Origin: a bacterium
GTDB taxonomy: Bacteria; Bacillota; Clostridia; Oscillospirales; Acutalibacteraceae
Assembly (NCBI GenBank): GCA_020624805.1
Contig: JAHKVW010000019.1
Location: 1 to 35,672 of the forward strand
DNA: 35,672 bases
Direction of reading: 5' to 3'
This document shows, one piece after another, positions 24,524 to 32,960 of the stretch (positions are counted from its first letter, which is position 1; each line of letters starts with the position of its first letter). The notes beneath the pieces were generated by a model. It did no database searches, was not told the origin of the DNA, and saw nothing but the letters and a program-made list of their open reading frames with translations. The position numbers and the translations under genes were made by a program.

Positions 24524-27500
24524 TTATTGTTGACTCGTCACGGGGGTCGGCTTATTGTCTGTTGAGATGATATTCAGGAAGATCAGTGAACAGCCGATAA
24601 AGTATGCGAGCACCACAGCGCTTGCAACGGCGCTGTCGATGATCATCAGCGCGCTTTGGGTCACTTCTTCGCTTTCGACAGCGGTCATCGGCGCCATCGC
24701 CAAGCTGATCAGCACCATACCGGCGATAAAGGTGATCGTTGTCAGCCGCTTTGTCGGATTCGTCCACATGCGGTAGCCGAGTGCGCCGACAACGGTATAG
24801 ACGACGGCATAGAAGATGTTGAAGTACACAGCCGTGTTGCCGTCACCGAGCAGATTCTCGGTCTGGAACGAGCCCGTGTTGGTGAGCACCTCAACGATAG
24901 AGAGCGCCGCGTGCAGGATCAGGACAAGACCCGAGGCGAGGATCAGGCGTTTGCCGAAGACATAGGAGCGGTTCAGACCGCGATCGGGATCGCTTTCGTC
25001 GAGCTTGCTCTCCAGTGTGAAGCGAATGATGATAAACAGCGGGATCGCGACGTACAGGAACATTCTCAGGACGATATAGTTATTGATATCGCTGACCAGA
25101 CCTCTGACGATCGGTGAGTTCATCGGGCGGAACATTTCCTGCACCAGCTGGCTGTCAAAGATGGTCTGACCTGCCGCTTTATCAAAGGCGAGCATATCCG
25201 CGCCGATCGTAGAGCCGCCGATATATGCGGACGGCAGGAGCAGTCCCAGTGTAGCCGCCACGGCGACCACGCAGGTCAGGGCGATCGCGCGGTATTTGTT
25301 GAACGGGATACACATGGAGAAGACCACGATGATGCCTGCGATGGACAGCAGCACCGTCATCATCGGACGGACGTTGACGTCGGTGATGACCGGGGCGTTT
25401 CCGAGCGCCTTCGGCAACGCGTTCAACAGGATCGGCAGGAGTACGGCGATCGCGCCGAGAGCACCGGCGCAGATGGATTGACTGACGATTTTCTTGAGGA
25501 AGGAACCGCTGACCGGTGTGCGGCGGGGTTCCAGTGAAAGTAGGAAACCGCCCGTTCCGATCACGGCAGCTTCCAGCATATACATGTTCTCGATCGAGAA
25601 CCACATCTGACCCTTCGAGAAGGGGATCAGACCGAACGCCAGAATGAAGACCGCGATCGATTTCATCAGATACAGAACGGAAGTCTTTTGGGTGTTGCCG
25701 ATGACGCGTCTGCCCTCGCCGACGACCTCTTTCAGATGGCTGAAATCGTTGTCGAGCAGAATCACGTCGGAGCAGGATTTTGCCGCTTCGGATGCTTTGG
25801 CAAAGGTGATGGACGAATCCGAGCGTCTGAGCGCGAGGATGTCGTTGACGCCGTCACCGGTCATCGCGACCTTATGCTTGTTTGCCTGCAGCGCCTTGAC
25901 GAGCGCTTCTTTCTGTTCGGGAGATACGCGGGCAAACACCGTGTATTCCTCGGCGACAGAGGGGATATCCTCGAGCGGAACACCCGCGAGGGAAATGTAT
26001 TTGTCAGCATTCACGATGCCGCACTTTTGGGCGATCATGCTGACGGTCAGGGGGTTATCACCCGAGATGACCTTGACAGTAACGCCGTTTTCACGGAAGA
26101 ATTTGAGCGTATCCGCCGCGGTCTCACGGATGTGGTCTTCGATGGAGATGAAGGCGATCAGCGCGCCGTCGAGGGTGACGGCAATGACGCGGTTGCCTTC
26201 TTTGGCGCGTTCGGTGACATATACAAGGCGGTCGTCATCCTCGGGCAGCAGGTATTCGGGAGCGCCCATCAGCAGCTTTTTGCCGTCGCCGTAGACGATG
26301 CCGGAGTACTTGTTGGCACTGGAGAAGGGGATCTTCTCACGGATGTCGGCGGCTTCATCGGCGCCGAAATATTCATAAACCGCTTCGCTCGTCGCATTTC
26401 TTTCATCGGTCGCGCCCATCAGCACGCGGATGTGCTTTTCGGCGCTGTCATCGAACTTTTTCAGCTCGCTGACGGACATGGTGCCGTCGGTGAGGGTACC
26501 GGTCTTGTCCAGACAGATCACATCGACGCGGGAGAGGTTCTCGAGCGAATACAGCTCCTGTACCAGCGTTTTCTTTTTTGTCAGTCCCGCGATGGATACC
26601 ATCAGCGCGACAGAGGTGGTCAGCACCAGTCCGGACGGGATCATACCGACGCCGAACATACCGTCCGTCAAAACGATCAGCGACCATGTGACAGGGTCGC
26701 TCAGCGATAATGTCAGACCGTTCCAGATCGACGGATCACTGCCGGTAGCGCTGATCTTGATCGCGAGGGTGACGGTGGATACGATGATCGCCACACACAG
26801 ACACATGGTCAGCACCTTGATGATCTTCATGATCGAGCTCATTAGCTCGGATTTGTGACCGGAGGTTTTCTTGACTTTTCTGGTCAGCTCGGCGGCATAG
26901 GTGTCGTCACCGATCTTTTCGGCGCGGCATCTCGCGGAGCCTACGATGATGGAAGAGCCGGAGAGAATGGTATCGCCGGCGGTCTTTTTGATGTGATCCG
27001 ATTCACCCGTCAGCATGGATTCGTCCACATCGACCTCACCGCTCAACACGATCAGGTCGGCGGTCGCCTGTTCACCTGCCGAGAGCGCGACGACGTCGTC
27101 CAGCACGATCTCGGAAGCGTCGATCGACTCGACCTTGCCGTCACGCACGACCTTGCTCTTGGTGCTGGTGACGATCCTGAGCTTCTGGATGGTCTTCATG
27201 CTCTGGTACTCCTGGAACGAGCCCATCGCGACGTTCATGATCGCAGGGATCAGAAAGACGAATTTCGAGAAACCGAAATAGGAGTTGACGATGTCAGTAC
27301 GGCCGATCGCGTTTAAGTAGATGATAAATCCGATAAAGATGGACGCGATCGTAAACAGCACGATATTGAAGAAAGTGAACAGGTTGTTCGCAAGGATCTG
27401 CAAGATTGTTTTTTGGTTGGGATCCTCCGTGGTATTGGTATAGCCCTTTCTTGCTCTTTCTTCAACCTCCTTCGACGTCAGACCCGCGTCATATGCTGCC

Positions 27501-27544
27501 TGTACGCGGTCGATAAGCGGTTTGTCTTTATTGCTTTTTTTCAT
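24524..27544 (-). CDS. Cation-translocating P-type ATPase
   Basis: This 1006-residue P-type ATPase has the actuator TGES (179-182), the phosphorylated aspartate D346 in CLDKTGTLTDGT, and MTGDGVNDILALRRSD in the hinge. There are about ten membrane spans, with an extended C-terminal membrane region. No N-terminal heavy-metal-binding domain or CPC motif is present, so it is not a copper or cadmium pump. The M4 ion-site motif is PSGL (303-306), where P2-type calcium pumps have PEGL. The glutamate is therefore missing and the transported ion cannot be assigned. GGAG lies before ATG 27544. It is transcribed alone from a promoter near 27635-27663 and ends at the hairpin 24481-24507. Confidence 0.9.
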   Translation of the reverse strand: MKKSNKDKPLIDRVQAAYDAGLTSKEVEERARKGYTNTTEDPNQKTILQILANNLFTFFNIVLFTIASIFIGFIIYLNAIGRTDIVNSYFGFSKFVFLIPAIMNVAMGSFQEYQSMKTIQKLRIVTSTKSKVVRDGKVESIDASEIVLDDVVALSAGEQATADLIVLSGEVDVDESMLTGESDHIKKTAGDTILSGSSIIVGSARCRAEKIGDDTYAAELTRKVKKTSGHKSELMSSIMKIIKVLTMCLCVAIIVSTVTLAIKISATGSDPSIWNGLTLSLSDPVTWSLIVLTDGMFGVGMIPSGLVLTTSVALMVSIAGLTKKKTLVQELYSLENLSRVDVICLDKTGTLTDGTMSVSELKKFDDSAEKHIRVLMGATDERNATSEAVYEYFGADEAADIREKIPFSSANKYSGIVYGDGKKLLMGAPEYLLPEDDDRLVYVTERAKEGNRVIAVTLDGALIAFISIEDHIRETAADTLKFFRENGVTVKVISGDNPLTVSMIAQKCGIVNADKYISLAGVPLEDIPSVAEEYTVFARVSPEQKEALVKALQANKHKVAMTGDGVNDILALRRSDSSITFAKASEAAKSCSDVILLDNDFSHLKEVVGEGRRVIGNTQKTSVLYLMKSIAVFILAFGLIPFSKGQMWFSIENMYMLEAAVIGTGGFLLSLEPRRTPVSGSFLKKIVSQSICAGALGAIAVLLPILLNALPKALGNAPVITDVNVRPMMTVLLSIAGIIVVFSMCIPFNKYRAIALTCVVAVAATLGLLLPSAYIGGSTIGADMLAFDKAAGQTIFDSQLVQEMFRPMNSPIVRGLVSDINNYIVLRMFLYVAIPLFIIIRFTLESKLDESDPDRGLNRSYVFGKRLILASGLVLILHAALSIVEVLTNTGSFQTENLLGDGNTAVYFNIFYAVVYTVVGALGYRMWTNPTKRLTTITFIAGMVLISLAMAPMTAVESEEVTQSALMIIDSAVASAVVLAYFIGCSLIFLNIISTDNKPTPVTSQQ

Positions 27545-27634
27545 AAACCTACTCCTTGGTTTTGTGTTTGTAGATTACTTCTGTCTATTACGGTTTATCG
27601 TTTCGATCGTGAGAAGCAATCTGACTTACCCTTT

Positions 27635-27663
27635 ATTCTATCATATCTGTTTTTAAATAGCAA
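27635..27663 (-). promoter_or_regulatory. Promoter of the P-type ATPase gene
   Basis: On the minus strand, TTGCTA (27658-27663), 17 bases, TAGAAT (27635-27640). The -35 is weak, the -10 good. The leader is about 85 bases. Confidence 0.5.
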
Positions 27664-27751
27664 GAATTCAAAAATATATTCTTGTAGAATCTCAGCAATT
27701 CGACGACCGCTTGTTTTTGATAAAAAAGCACGTAATACAGCCGATTTAGTA

Positions 27752-27780
27752 TTGATTTTTTGTAAAAAATATGATACGTT
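27752..27780 (+). promoter_or_regulatory. Possible promoter of the AI-2E-type permease gene
   Basis: TTGATT (27752-27757), 17 bases, TACGTT (27775-27780). The -10 is poor, but the region is very AT-rich and no better site was seen. Transcription from here would include leader hairpin B. The gap 27545-27857 otherwise holds only the divergent promoter and that hairpin. Confidence 0.4.
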
Positions 27781-27799
27781 TATCTAAGACAACACTGCA

Positions 27800-27829
27800 C
27801 AATCCGCACACCTGAATTATGCGGAATTG
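27800..27829 (+). promoter_or_regulatory. Leader hairpin B, upstream of the AI-2E-type permease gene
   Basis: CAAT (27800-27803) pairs with ATTG (27826-27829) around an inner stem CCGCA (27804-27808) with TGCGG (27820-27824) and an 11-base loop. Over 31 bases (27804-27834) it matches hairpin A at 27 positions. It lies 28 bases before ATG 27858. The following CCTTAAGG could compete for the AAGGAG ribosome-binding site. Confidence 0.5.
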
Positions 27830-27857
27830 CCTTAAGGAAATTGAAGGAGATGTTCCA

Positions 27858-29099
27858 ATGAAAAGATTTGATAAGCTTGTACATAACAGAAAGCTGATCT
27901 ATGCGCTCGCCGCTCTGGTTGCGGGGATCCTGTGTGCTGTGGTCATCTTTTTCATCGTTTTCGCGAACATCGATTCGATCTCCGGCTTTTTTGAAGGGGT
28001 GACCAGGGTACTGGCGCCGGTCATCATCGGCTTGATCCTGGCGTACATCATCGACCCCGTCGCCAAGTTTTTCGAAACAAAGGTTTTCGCTAAAATGAAA
28101 AAAGAGGGTCTGCGCCGTACTTTATCCGCTGTGATCGCGCTGGTGCTGGTGTTGACGCTCATCACTGTCTTTATCGGTACGCTGATCCCTAACCTGATCA
28201 GCAGTATCTCTATGCTGATCGACAACGCCGATACCTACTATGCCACCATCGAAAAAGCAGTCGATTATGTCAATTCTCTCGGCTTTGGCCTGCATATCGA
28301 TCTGTCCGCGATCGAGGCGTCAGTCAGGAATTGGCTCGGTGATTTTGTCAACAACCTATCCAACAATCTTTCGTCCATCCTCAACACCACCAAGGATATC
28401 GGCACGGTGCTTCTCAATATCGTTATCGGTGTTATCCTTGCGGTGTATATCCTGTTCAGCAAGAAATATCTGCTCAACGGTCTGCAAAGACTGCGCAAGG
28501 CGCTCCTCACACCCAAGCGCTACGAAAGCAACACGCGCTTCTGGAATCGCTGCCATGATATTTTTACCCAGTATATCGGCTGTAATATCATCGAAGCGCT
28601 GATCGTAGGCGGTTCAAACGCGATCTTTATGCTGATCCTCGGTATGCCGTATGTACCGCTGGTATCGTTTGTCGTCGGCGTTGCGAACCTGATCCCGACC
28701 TTCGGCCCGATCATCGGCGGCGCGATCGGCGCGCTGGTGCTCGTATTGGTCAAGCCGTCCTACGCATTGTGGTTCCTGATCTTCACGATCGGCATCCAGA
28801 TCTTGGACGCCTATGTGATCAAACCCCGATTGTTCTCCAGCTCCATCGGTCTGGCTCCGGTGTGGACGTTGATCGCGATCACGGTCGGCGGCAACCTGTT
28901 CGGCATTATCGGAATCCTGCTGGCGATCCCCGTCGCGGCGATCCTGACCTTCATCTACGATGAACGCTTTGTGCCGTGGCTGCAAAAGAAAAGCAGAGCG
29001 CGCGCGGCAAGAGCAAAAGGAGCCGCGGAGCAACCAGATGATATTGATGAGGAAGCTGTACAGCAGGAGCCTCAGACTGCCGACGATACAGAGGAATAA
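27858..29099 (+). CDS. AI-2E family transporter (permease)
   Basis: This 413-residue membrane protein of the AI-2E transporter/DUF20 family (PF01594) has seven to eight spans: an N-terminal hairpin pair (about residues 13-60), a long amphipathic middle region (ISSISMLIDNADTYYATIEKAVDYVNSLG), then the conserved C-terminal block FVVGVANLIPTFGPIIGGAIGALVLVLVKPSYALW. Family members have been linked to autoinducer-2 export or Na+/H+ exchange, but most are uncharacterised. The C-terminal 40 residues form a charged cytoplasmic tail rich in Glu and Asp. ATG 27858 is chosen because AAGGAGA (27845-27851) precedes it; an in-frame ATG at 27819 has no such site and would overlap leader hairpin B. Confidence 0.88.
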   Translation: MKRFDKLVHNRKLIYALAALVAGILCAVVIFFIVFANIDSISGFFEGVTRVLAPVIIGLILAYIIDPVAKFFETKVFAKMKKEGLRRTLSAVIALVLVLTLITVFIGTLIPNLISSISMLIDNADTYYATIEKAVDYVNSLGFGLHIDLSAIEASVRNWLGDFVNNLSNNLSSILNTTKDIGTVLLNIVIGVILAVYILFSKKYLLNGLQRLRKALLTPKRYESNTRFWNRCHDIFTQYIGCNIIEALIVGGSNAIFMLILGMPYVPLVSFVVGVANLIPTFGPIIGGAIGALVLVLVKPSYALWFLIFTIGIQILDAYVIKPRLFSSSIGLAPVWTLIAITVGGNLFGIIGILLAIPVAAILTFIYDERFVPWLQKKSRARAARAKGAAEQPDDIDEEAVQQEPQTADDTEE

Positions 29100-29156
29100 T
29101 CAAACAATACAGGGTGAGCACGAAGGGATCGAAGGATTCCGAAAAGGCAACACCCT

Positions 29157-29612
29157 ATGAAGAGGTTGAATGTGGACGAGAATAGTTTAGCAGTATGGGC
29201 GATCATCCTGATCGTCGCGGTTATCATCTGGTTTGTACTGGAAGTGACCGCGGAATGGGGGATCTTTCAAAAAGCGGGGGAGAAGGGATGGAAAGCCCTG
29301 ATTCCTGTATATGATGTTTATGTATCGCATAAAATCGTCGGAATGAGCCACATCTGGTTCATTCTGGAGGTCATCGCATGGGTGATCGAATCCGTGTTCT
29401 TAGGGCTTACGGCGATACCGGAGTGGGTCGATATTGCGTTCGGTATCCCTGTGGCGATCATCACCGTGACGTCCGCCGTGATCCACGCCGTCAAGCTGTG
29501 CGATTGCTTCGGAAAGGGATTTGCGTTCAAGGTGGGTATCATTCTTCTGCCGAGCGTATTCTCGATGATCATTGCTTTCGGCAATGCGGAATACAGAAAA
29601 CCAAAAGCATAA
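29157..29612 (+). CDS. DUF5684 domain membrane protein
   Basis: This 151-residue protein has three to four hydrophobic segments and the DUF5684 signature WGIFQKAGEKGWKALIPVYDVYVSHKIVG (about 38-66), seen at the N-terminus of signal-peptidase-I-associated proteins and of free-standing membrane proteins in Clostridia. No Ser/Lys protease motif is present. The function is unknown. It starts 57 bases after the permease gene. AAGGATTCCGAAAAGG upstream of ATG 29157 is only a weak ribosome-binding site, so the exact start is less certain. Confidence 0.75.
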   Translation: MKRLNVDENSLAVWAIILIVAVIIWFVLEVTAEWGIFQKAGEKGWKALIPVYDVYVSHKIVGMSHIWFILEVIAWVIESVFLGLTAIPEWVDIAFGIPVAIITVTSAVIHAVKLCDCFGKGFAFKVGIILLPSVFSMIIAFGNAEYRKPKA

Positions 29613-29711
29613 ATACAATGCTGTATCGTTATGAGAGGATCGGGTGATGATCACATCCACCAACGGGTATGCAGAGTGTCCGTTGACGTCAATTACTCTT
29701 TGAATAAGGAA

Positions 29712-29779
29712 GGAGCCGACGCTGTGAATCGCAATGTCGATACCGTTCGGCTCCGTTCGCGTGCATGATCGACGCACGC
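29712..29779 (+). other. Two hairpins of unknown role upstream of the terminator
   Basis: GGAGCCGA (29712-29719) pairs with TCGGCTCC (29747-29754) over a 27-base loop, and GCGTGC (29759-29764) pairs with GCACGC (29774-29779). The strong terminator follows within ten bases. No ORF was identified. This could be a structured 3' end or a small RNA. Confidence 0.3.
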
Positions 29780-29787
29780 ATAAAAAC

Positions 29788-29824
29788 ACGTGGATACGCA
29801 GTTGATTTTCCTGCGTATCCACGT
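29788..29824. terminator. Strong bidirectional rho-independent terminator
   Basis: A perfect 14-bp stem, ACGTGGATACGCAG (29788-29801) with CTGCGTATCCACGT (29811-29824), has a 9-base loop. It is followed by TTGTTTTTTTATT on the plus strand and preceded by TAAAAACAC, a T-run on the minus strand. It serves the DUF5684 transcript and the convergent ubiquitin-dockerin gene. Confidence 0.9.
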
Positions 29825-29837
29825 TGTTTTTTTATTA

Positions 29838-31907
29838 TCACATTGCTTTTCCGATAGGGTAGGGGATCGGTCTTCCGGCGAGCCAACGCTGGATCCATGT
29901 TGCGTCAATGATCGAGATAATATTGTCGTTGTCCACATCAGCGGCAGAAACGTTGAAGGTGTCCGGGATCCTTTTATCTGTCAAGTATCGCTGGATATAG
30001 GTCGTGTCGATGATCGTTACCTCGCCGTCGCCGTCAAAGTCACCGAGAACAACGGGAGCAGCCTGAGTGAATAGCGATACGCTCAGCGACATCCGACCGT
30101 AGGCTTCCTTTACCGTCGCGCCGTTTGCGGTCACAACAGTATTGTCATCCATCCAGTAGCCGAAATCGGGGTTGAGCAGACAGTCGACATAGTAGGTTCT
30201 GTCTTCCTCAAAAGTGCCTTCAAAGATTCTGTATTCATCATTGTCCATTGTGTACCACTGAGAATACTGATAGTCGGGATCGGTGTAGATCGAATAATGC
30301 GCGCCCGCTTTGACATTCAGCACGGGAGCGGGGGTCTGGATATCATCATTCAAGGTAACGGTTGTTCCGATGGCAGGCTGTTTGAGCGTCAGGGCGACCT
30401 CCTTGATCTTAGTGTAGAAGCCGGCATATACTGTCATGTCTGAGGTAACTGTCGTATTGAGCAGAGCGCCTGCGTCGTCGCTGAACGCCTCCGCGTCGGC
30501 AAATTCAGCGAGAGGCTTCGTCGCGAGATCGCGGAAGATATAGTCCTCGGTCTCCATCGCTTCAAGCGTCCCAAACACACCGGCATTATCCAGCGCGTCA
30601 AAGAACCTCGCTCCGCGCAGTACCTCTACGGAAAGATCCTCACCGTACTCTCCGCAGTCGATTGTGACGGTACAGTAGATTGATGCGATCCTCACCTCGG
30701 TAGCGCCGGAGCCGTCTTCGTTAACGATAGCCGGGCCGTTGTACCATGTTCCGATATAGCCGCCCTCCGGAGCAACTATCTCCACGTCGTCAGAGAGGGC
30801 GATCGCTCCCGAATAGGAAGATACGGCGATGTTGCTGCAAGTTACATCAACCGATGTTTTCGTTCCGCTGATGCTGATGCCTTCATCACCCATAGCGTAC
30901 AAGCCTACGTCTTTACCATTGCCGAGGGTGATTTTGCCTCCGGTGACAGAGATAGCATCGGCGACGATCCCCTGCGTATAGTTTTCCACAGTCATCATAC
31001 CGCCGGACATCGTAAAGCGATCGGTAAAGACGCCGCTGCCGTAAATCGGCATATCGTCTTGCATATATTCTGCGTCAATGGTGATCTCTCCGCCGTTTAC
31101 GGTCATTTCCGCGCATTGGAAAGCAAACGCATTGTGCATCCCGCCAAATTCGCTTCCCTGTAATTTTGCGTCGTAGCGACCGCTGTTTATCGTAATCTTT
31201 TTATCAAAAGCGTATACAGAATTTTCAAAGCCGTCTAAGGTCAGGCTGCCGTCAGATTCAGCAGAGAAGACCATATTTCCGAACGAGCTGAATGCTGAAC
31301 CGCAGCTCGTAAGTCCTCCGTTCTGCTCATAACTTGCGCTTAAAAGGTTGTTGCCCGACAATAAGACGTTGAGGGTGTCGAGGCGTGAGTGTATCAAAGC
31401 GCCGTAATACGCGCCTTTGACGCCTTGGACGTTATCCAGCATCAGTGTATCGGACTCGGGATCATAGCTTGCGGTTCCCTCTGTCAAGGAGGGGATATCA
31501 TCGCAGTTCTCGGAGGTGACCTGTATGCCGCCTACCCAAAGGTTGTAACTGATAACATTCCCTTCATCTTCGCCTCTGATGCGCAGTACCAGGTGCAGGG
31601 TGTTCTCCTTCTGAATATTATAGTCAGCGAGCGTTCTTCCGTCCTCGAGCTGCTTACCGGCAAAGATAAGCCTCTGTTGATCCGGTGTGATACCCTCTTT
31701 TTCCTGTATCTTACTCTTGATATTCTCGATTGTATCATTGGATTCGACCTCAAGCGTGATTGTCTTTCCCGTCAGGGTACGGACAAATATCTGCATCCCG
31801 GTCGGAGCAAGTTCTACGCTTGCCGCCGTTGCACATACAGAGAACGCGCCGAACAGTACGATAAGGGTGAGTATGATCGCAAATACTTTCATCATTTTCT
31901 TCTTCAT
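29838..31907 (-). CDS. Secreted ubiquitin-domain, beta-solenoid, dockerin protein
   Basis: This is a 689-residue exported protein. Residues 1-29 are a signal peptide (basic start, hydrophobic core, CATAA end). Residues 38-113 (31569-31796) align without gaps to eukaryotic ubiquitin, identical to human at 65 of 76 positions. Substitutions are K6R, P19S, S20N, V26I, A28S, D32E, P37T, S57A, S65N, L73I and G76E. The hydrophobic patch L8-I44-V70 and lysines 11, 27, 29, 33, 48 and 63 remain, but the terminal Gly-Gly is Gly-Glu. Next comes a surface-protein domain ([19 protein letters not shown], about 120 on) and repeated strands ([36 protein letters not shown]) that look like a beta-solenoid. Residues 622-689 (29841-30044) form a type I dockerin with two calcium loops, [12 protein letters not shown] and [12 protein letters not shown]. 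There is no enzyme domain, LPXTG motif or E1/E2/JAB partner nearby. GAGGAGG sets the start. Confidence 0.93.
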   Translation of the reverse strand: MKKKMMKVFAIILTLIVLFGAFSVCATAASVELAPTGMQIFVRTLTGKTITLEVESNDTIENIKSKIQEKEGITPDQQRLIFAGKQLEDGRTLADYNIQKENTLHLVLRIRGEDEGNVISYNLWVGGIQVTSENCDDIPSLTEGTASYDPESDTLMLDNVQGVKGAYYGALIHSRLDTLNVLLSGNNLLSASYEQNGGLTSCGSAFSSFGNMVFSAESDGSLTLDGFENSVYAFDKKITINSGRYDAKLQGSEFGGMHNAFAFQCAEMTVNGGEITIDAEYMQDDMPIYGSGVFTDRFTMSGGMMTVENYTQGIVADAISVTGGKITLGNGKDVGLYAMGDEGISISGTKTSVDVTCSNIAVSSYSGAIALSDDVEIVAPEGGYIGTWYNGPAIVNEDGSGATEVRIASIYCTVTIDCGEYGEDLSVEVLRGARFFDALDNAGVFGTLEAMETEDYIFRDLATKPLAEFADAEAFSDDAGALLNTTVTSDMTVYAGFYTKIKEVALTLKQPAIGTTVTLNDDIQTPAPVLNVKAGAHYSIYTDPDYQYSQWYTMDNDEYRIFEGTFEEDRTYYVDCLLNPDFGYWMDDNTVVTANGATVKEAYGRMSLSVSLFTQAAPVVLGDFDGDGEVTIIDTTYIQRYLTDKRIPDTFNVSAADVDNDNIISIIDATWIQRWLAGRPIPYPIGKAM

Positions 31908-31946
31908 GTCATTTCCTCCTCACAGGGGTATTTTCATTACAATATC

Positions 31947-31976
31947 ATTTTACTATATAATTTATTATATCGTCAA
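31947..31976 (-). promoter_or_regulatory. Promoter of the ubiquitin-dockerin gene
   Basis: On the minus strand, TTGACG (31971-31976), 18 bases, TAAAAT (31947-31952), about 40 bases before the start codon at 31907. The direct repeats at 31986-32019 lie immediately upstream of its -35. Confidence 0.6.
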
Positions 31977-31985
31977 TAGATTTTC

Positions 31986-32019
31986 AAAAATGACTTGTAT
32001 TTCTGCAAAAAGCACTTGT
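31986..32019. promoter_or_regulatory. Direct repeats, candidate LytTR operator
   Basis: AAAAATGACTTGT (31986-31998) and AAAAAGCACTTGT (32007-32019) agree at 11 of 13 positions and are offset by 21 bp, two helical turns. LytTR-type regulators bind direct repeats with this spacing. The pair lies ten bases upstream of the ubiquitin-dockerin promoter, and its right half overlaps the -35 of the divergent LytTR gene. Confidence 0.5.
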
Positions 32020-32044
32020 CTCTCTATAGGTTTTCTGATATAAT
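32016..32044 (+). promoter_or_regulatory. Promoter of the LytTR regulator gene
   Basis: TTGTCT (32016-32021), 17 bases, TATAAT (32039-32044). Its -35 overlaps the second direct repeat, so binding there could repress this gene. The leader is only about 20-25 bases. Confidence 0.7.
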
Positions 32045-32073
32045 AAGAACAATAACAAATCGGGAGTATGAGG

Positions 32074-32898
32074 ATGAACCAACAGCAGATTGCCGATCTC
32101 TCGGCGGAATTGATCATGAAATACTATGATAACGACTATATGCCGTTTTTGAACGCGATGGATGACGACGCCTTGTGGTACGGTCCCGCGGAAGGACAGT
32201 TCCTGCACGGCAGGGAGAACATGATCGAAGCATGGAGATCAGAGGAACACGCGCTGTCCTTCTCCTTGGGTAACATCGAGGTCATGCACACAAGCGCTCA
32301 TTCGTCGTTCTGCGATGTGATGCTGAGTTATCACATCACGACGCATTATCCGGATCATCACGACATCACCCTGTATCAGCGCGTACTCCTGACATGGTGC
32401 GAACGCACGGTTACAGATGAGGCGGGGAATAGGGAAAAGGTGTCACGGATTTTGCTCTGTCATATCTCAAATCCCCATTCAAAGCATGAGGAGGATACGA
32501 TCTATCCGAAAAACTTCCATCAGATCTATTACAGCAACGCGTCCTTCAGGCAAAACGGCGATCGCATCCACTTCCACGGTCTTGACCGTTCCGATTACTT
32601 TATCCTTTCCGATACCGTCGTGTATATCGAAGCGGCTCACGAGAGCAGACACAGTGTCCTGCATACTGTCGATGCAGAAGCGATCGAGGTGCTGACAAGC
32701 ATTTCCGCGCTGGAAAAGAGATACGGTCATCTGTTCCTCAGATGTCACCAGAGCTATCTGGTCAATCCGATCCATATCCAAAATATCCGACGGTTCAAGC
32801 TGACCTTGTCGAACAGCATGGAGCTGCCGATCCCCGAGAAGAAATATACCGCGTTTCGCGACAGGGCGGTTCAGCGGTTTTCGAATAAAACCCTGTAG
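32074..32898 (+). CDS. SnoaL-like plus LytTR DNA-binding regulator
   Basis: This 274-residue protein has an unusual two-part design. Residues 1 to about 135 resemble a SnoaL/NTF2-like fold (helical start AELIMKYYDNDYMPFLNAMDDDALWYGPAEGQFLHGRENMIEAW, then strands), often a small-molecule pocket or dimer domain. Residues about 165-270 are a LytTR DNA-binding domain (VVYIEAAHESRHSVLHTVD, LEKRYGHLFLRCHQSYLVNPIHIQNI, MELPIPEKKY). There is no receiver domain and no histidine kinase nearby. ATG 32074 is preferred over ATG 32068 because GGGAG (32062-32066) is properly spaced for it. The gene is divergent from the ubiquitin-dockerin gene and shares the candidate operator at 31986-32019. Confidence 0.85.
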   Translation: MNQQQIADLSAELIMKYYDNDYMPFLNAMDDDALWYGPAEGQFLHGRENMIEAWRSEEHALSFSLGNIEVMHTSAHSSFCDVMLSYHITTHYPDHHDITLYQRVLLTWCERTVTDEAGNREKVSRILLCHISNPHSKHEEDTIYPKNFHQIYYSNASFRQNGDRIHFHGLDRSDYFILSDTVVYIEAAHESRHSVLHTVDAEAIEVLTSISALEKRYGHLFLRCHQSYLVNPIHIQNIRRFKLTLSNSMELPIPEKKYTAFRDRAVQRFSNKTL

Positions 32899-32924
32899 AC
32901 AATATCCGTTTTATCTGTTATCAT
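32896..32924 (+). promoter_or_regulatory. Possible promoter of the TfoX-N gene
   Basis: TAGACA (32896-32901), 17 bases, TATCAT (32919-32924). It overlaps the stop codon of the LytTR gene and lies about 35 bases before the GTG start at 32961. Confidence 0.45.
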
Positions 32925-32960
32925 GACAAAGAAAACATGGGATTCGCGGAGGTGTTAATC

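Noticed and set aside
29838..31907. Eukaryotic contamination or chimera as the source of the ubiquitin sequence
   Set aside because: The ubiquitin stretch is in one frame with a bacterial signal peptide and dockerin, has no introns, and has a Shine-Dalgarno site and bacterial promoter. Read-level confirmation would still be worthwhile.
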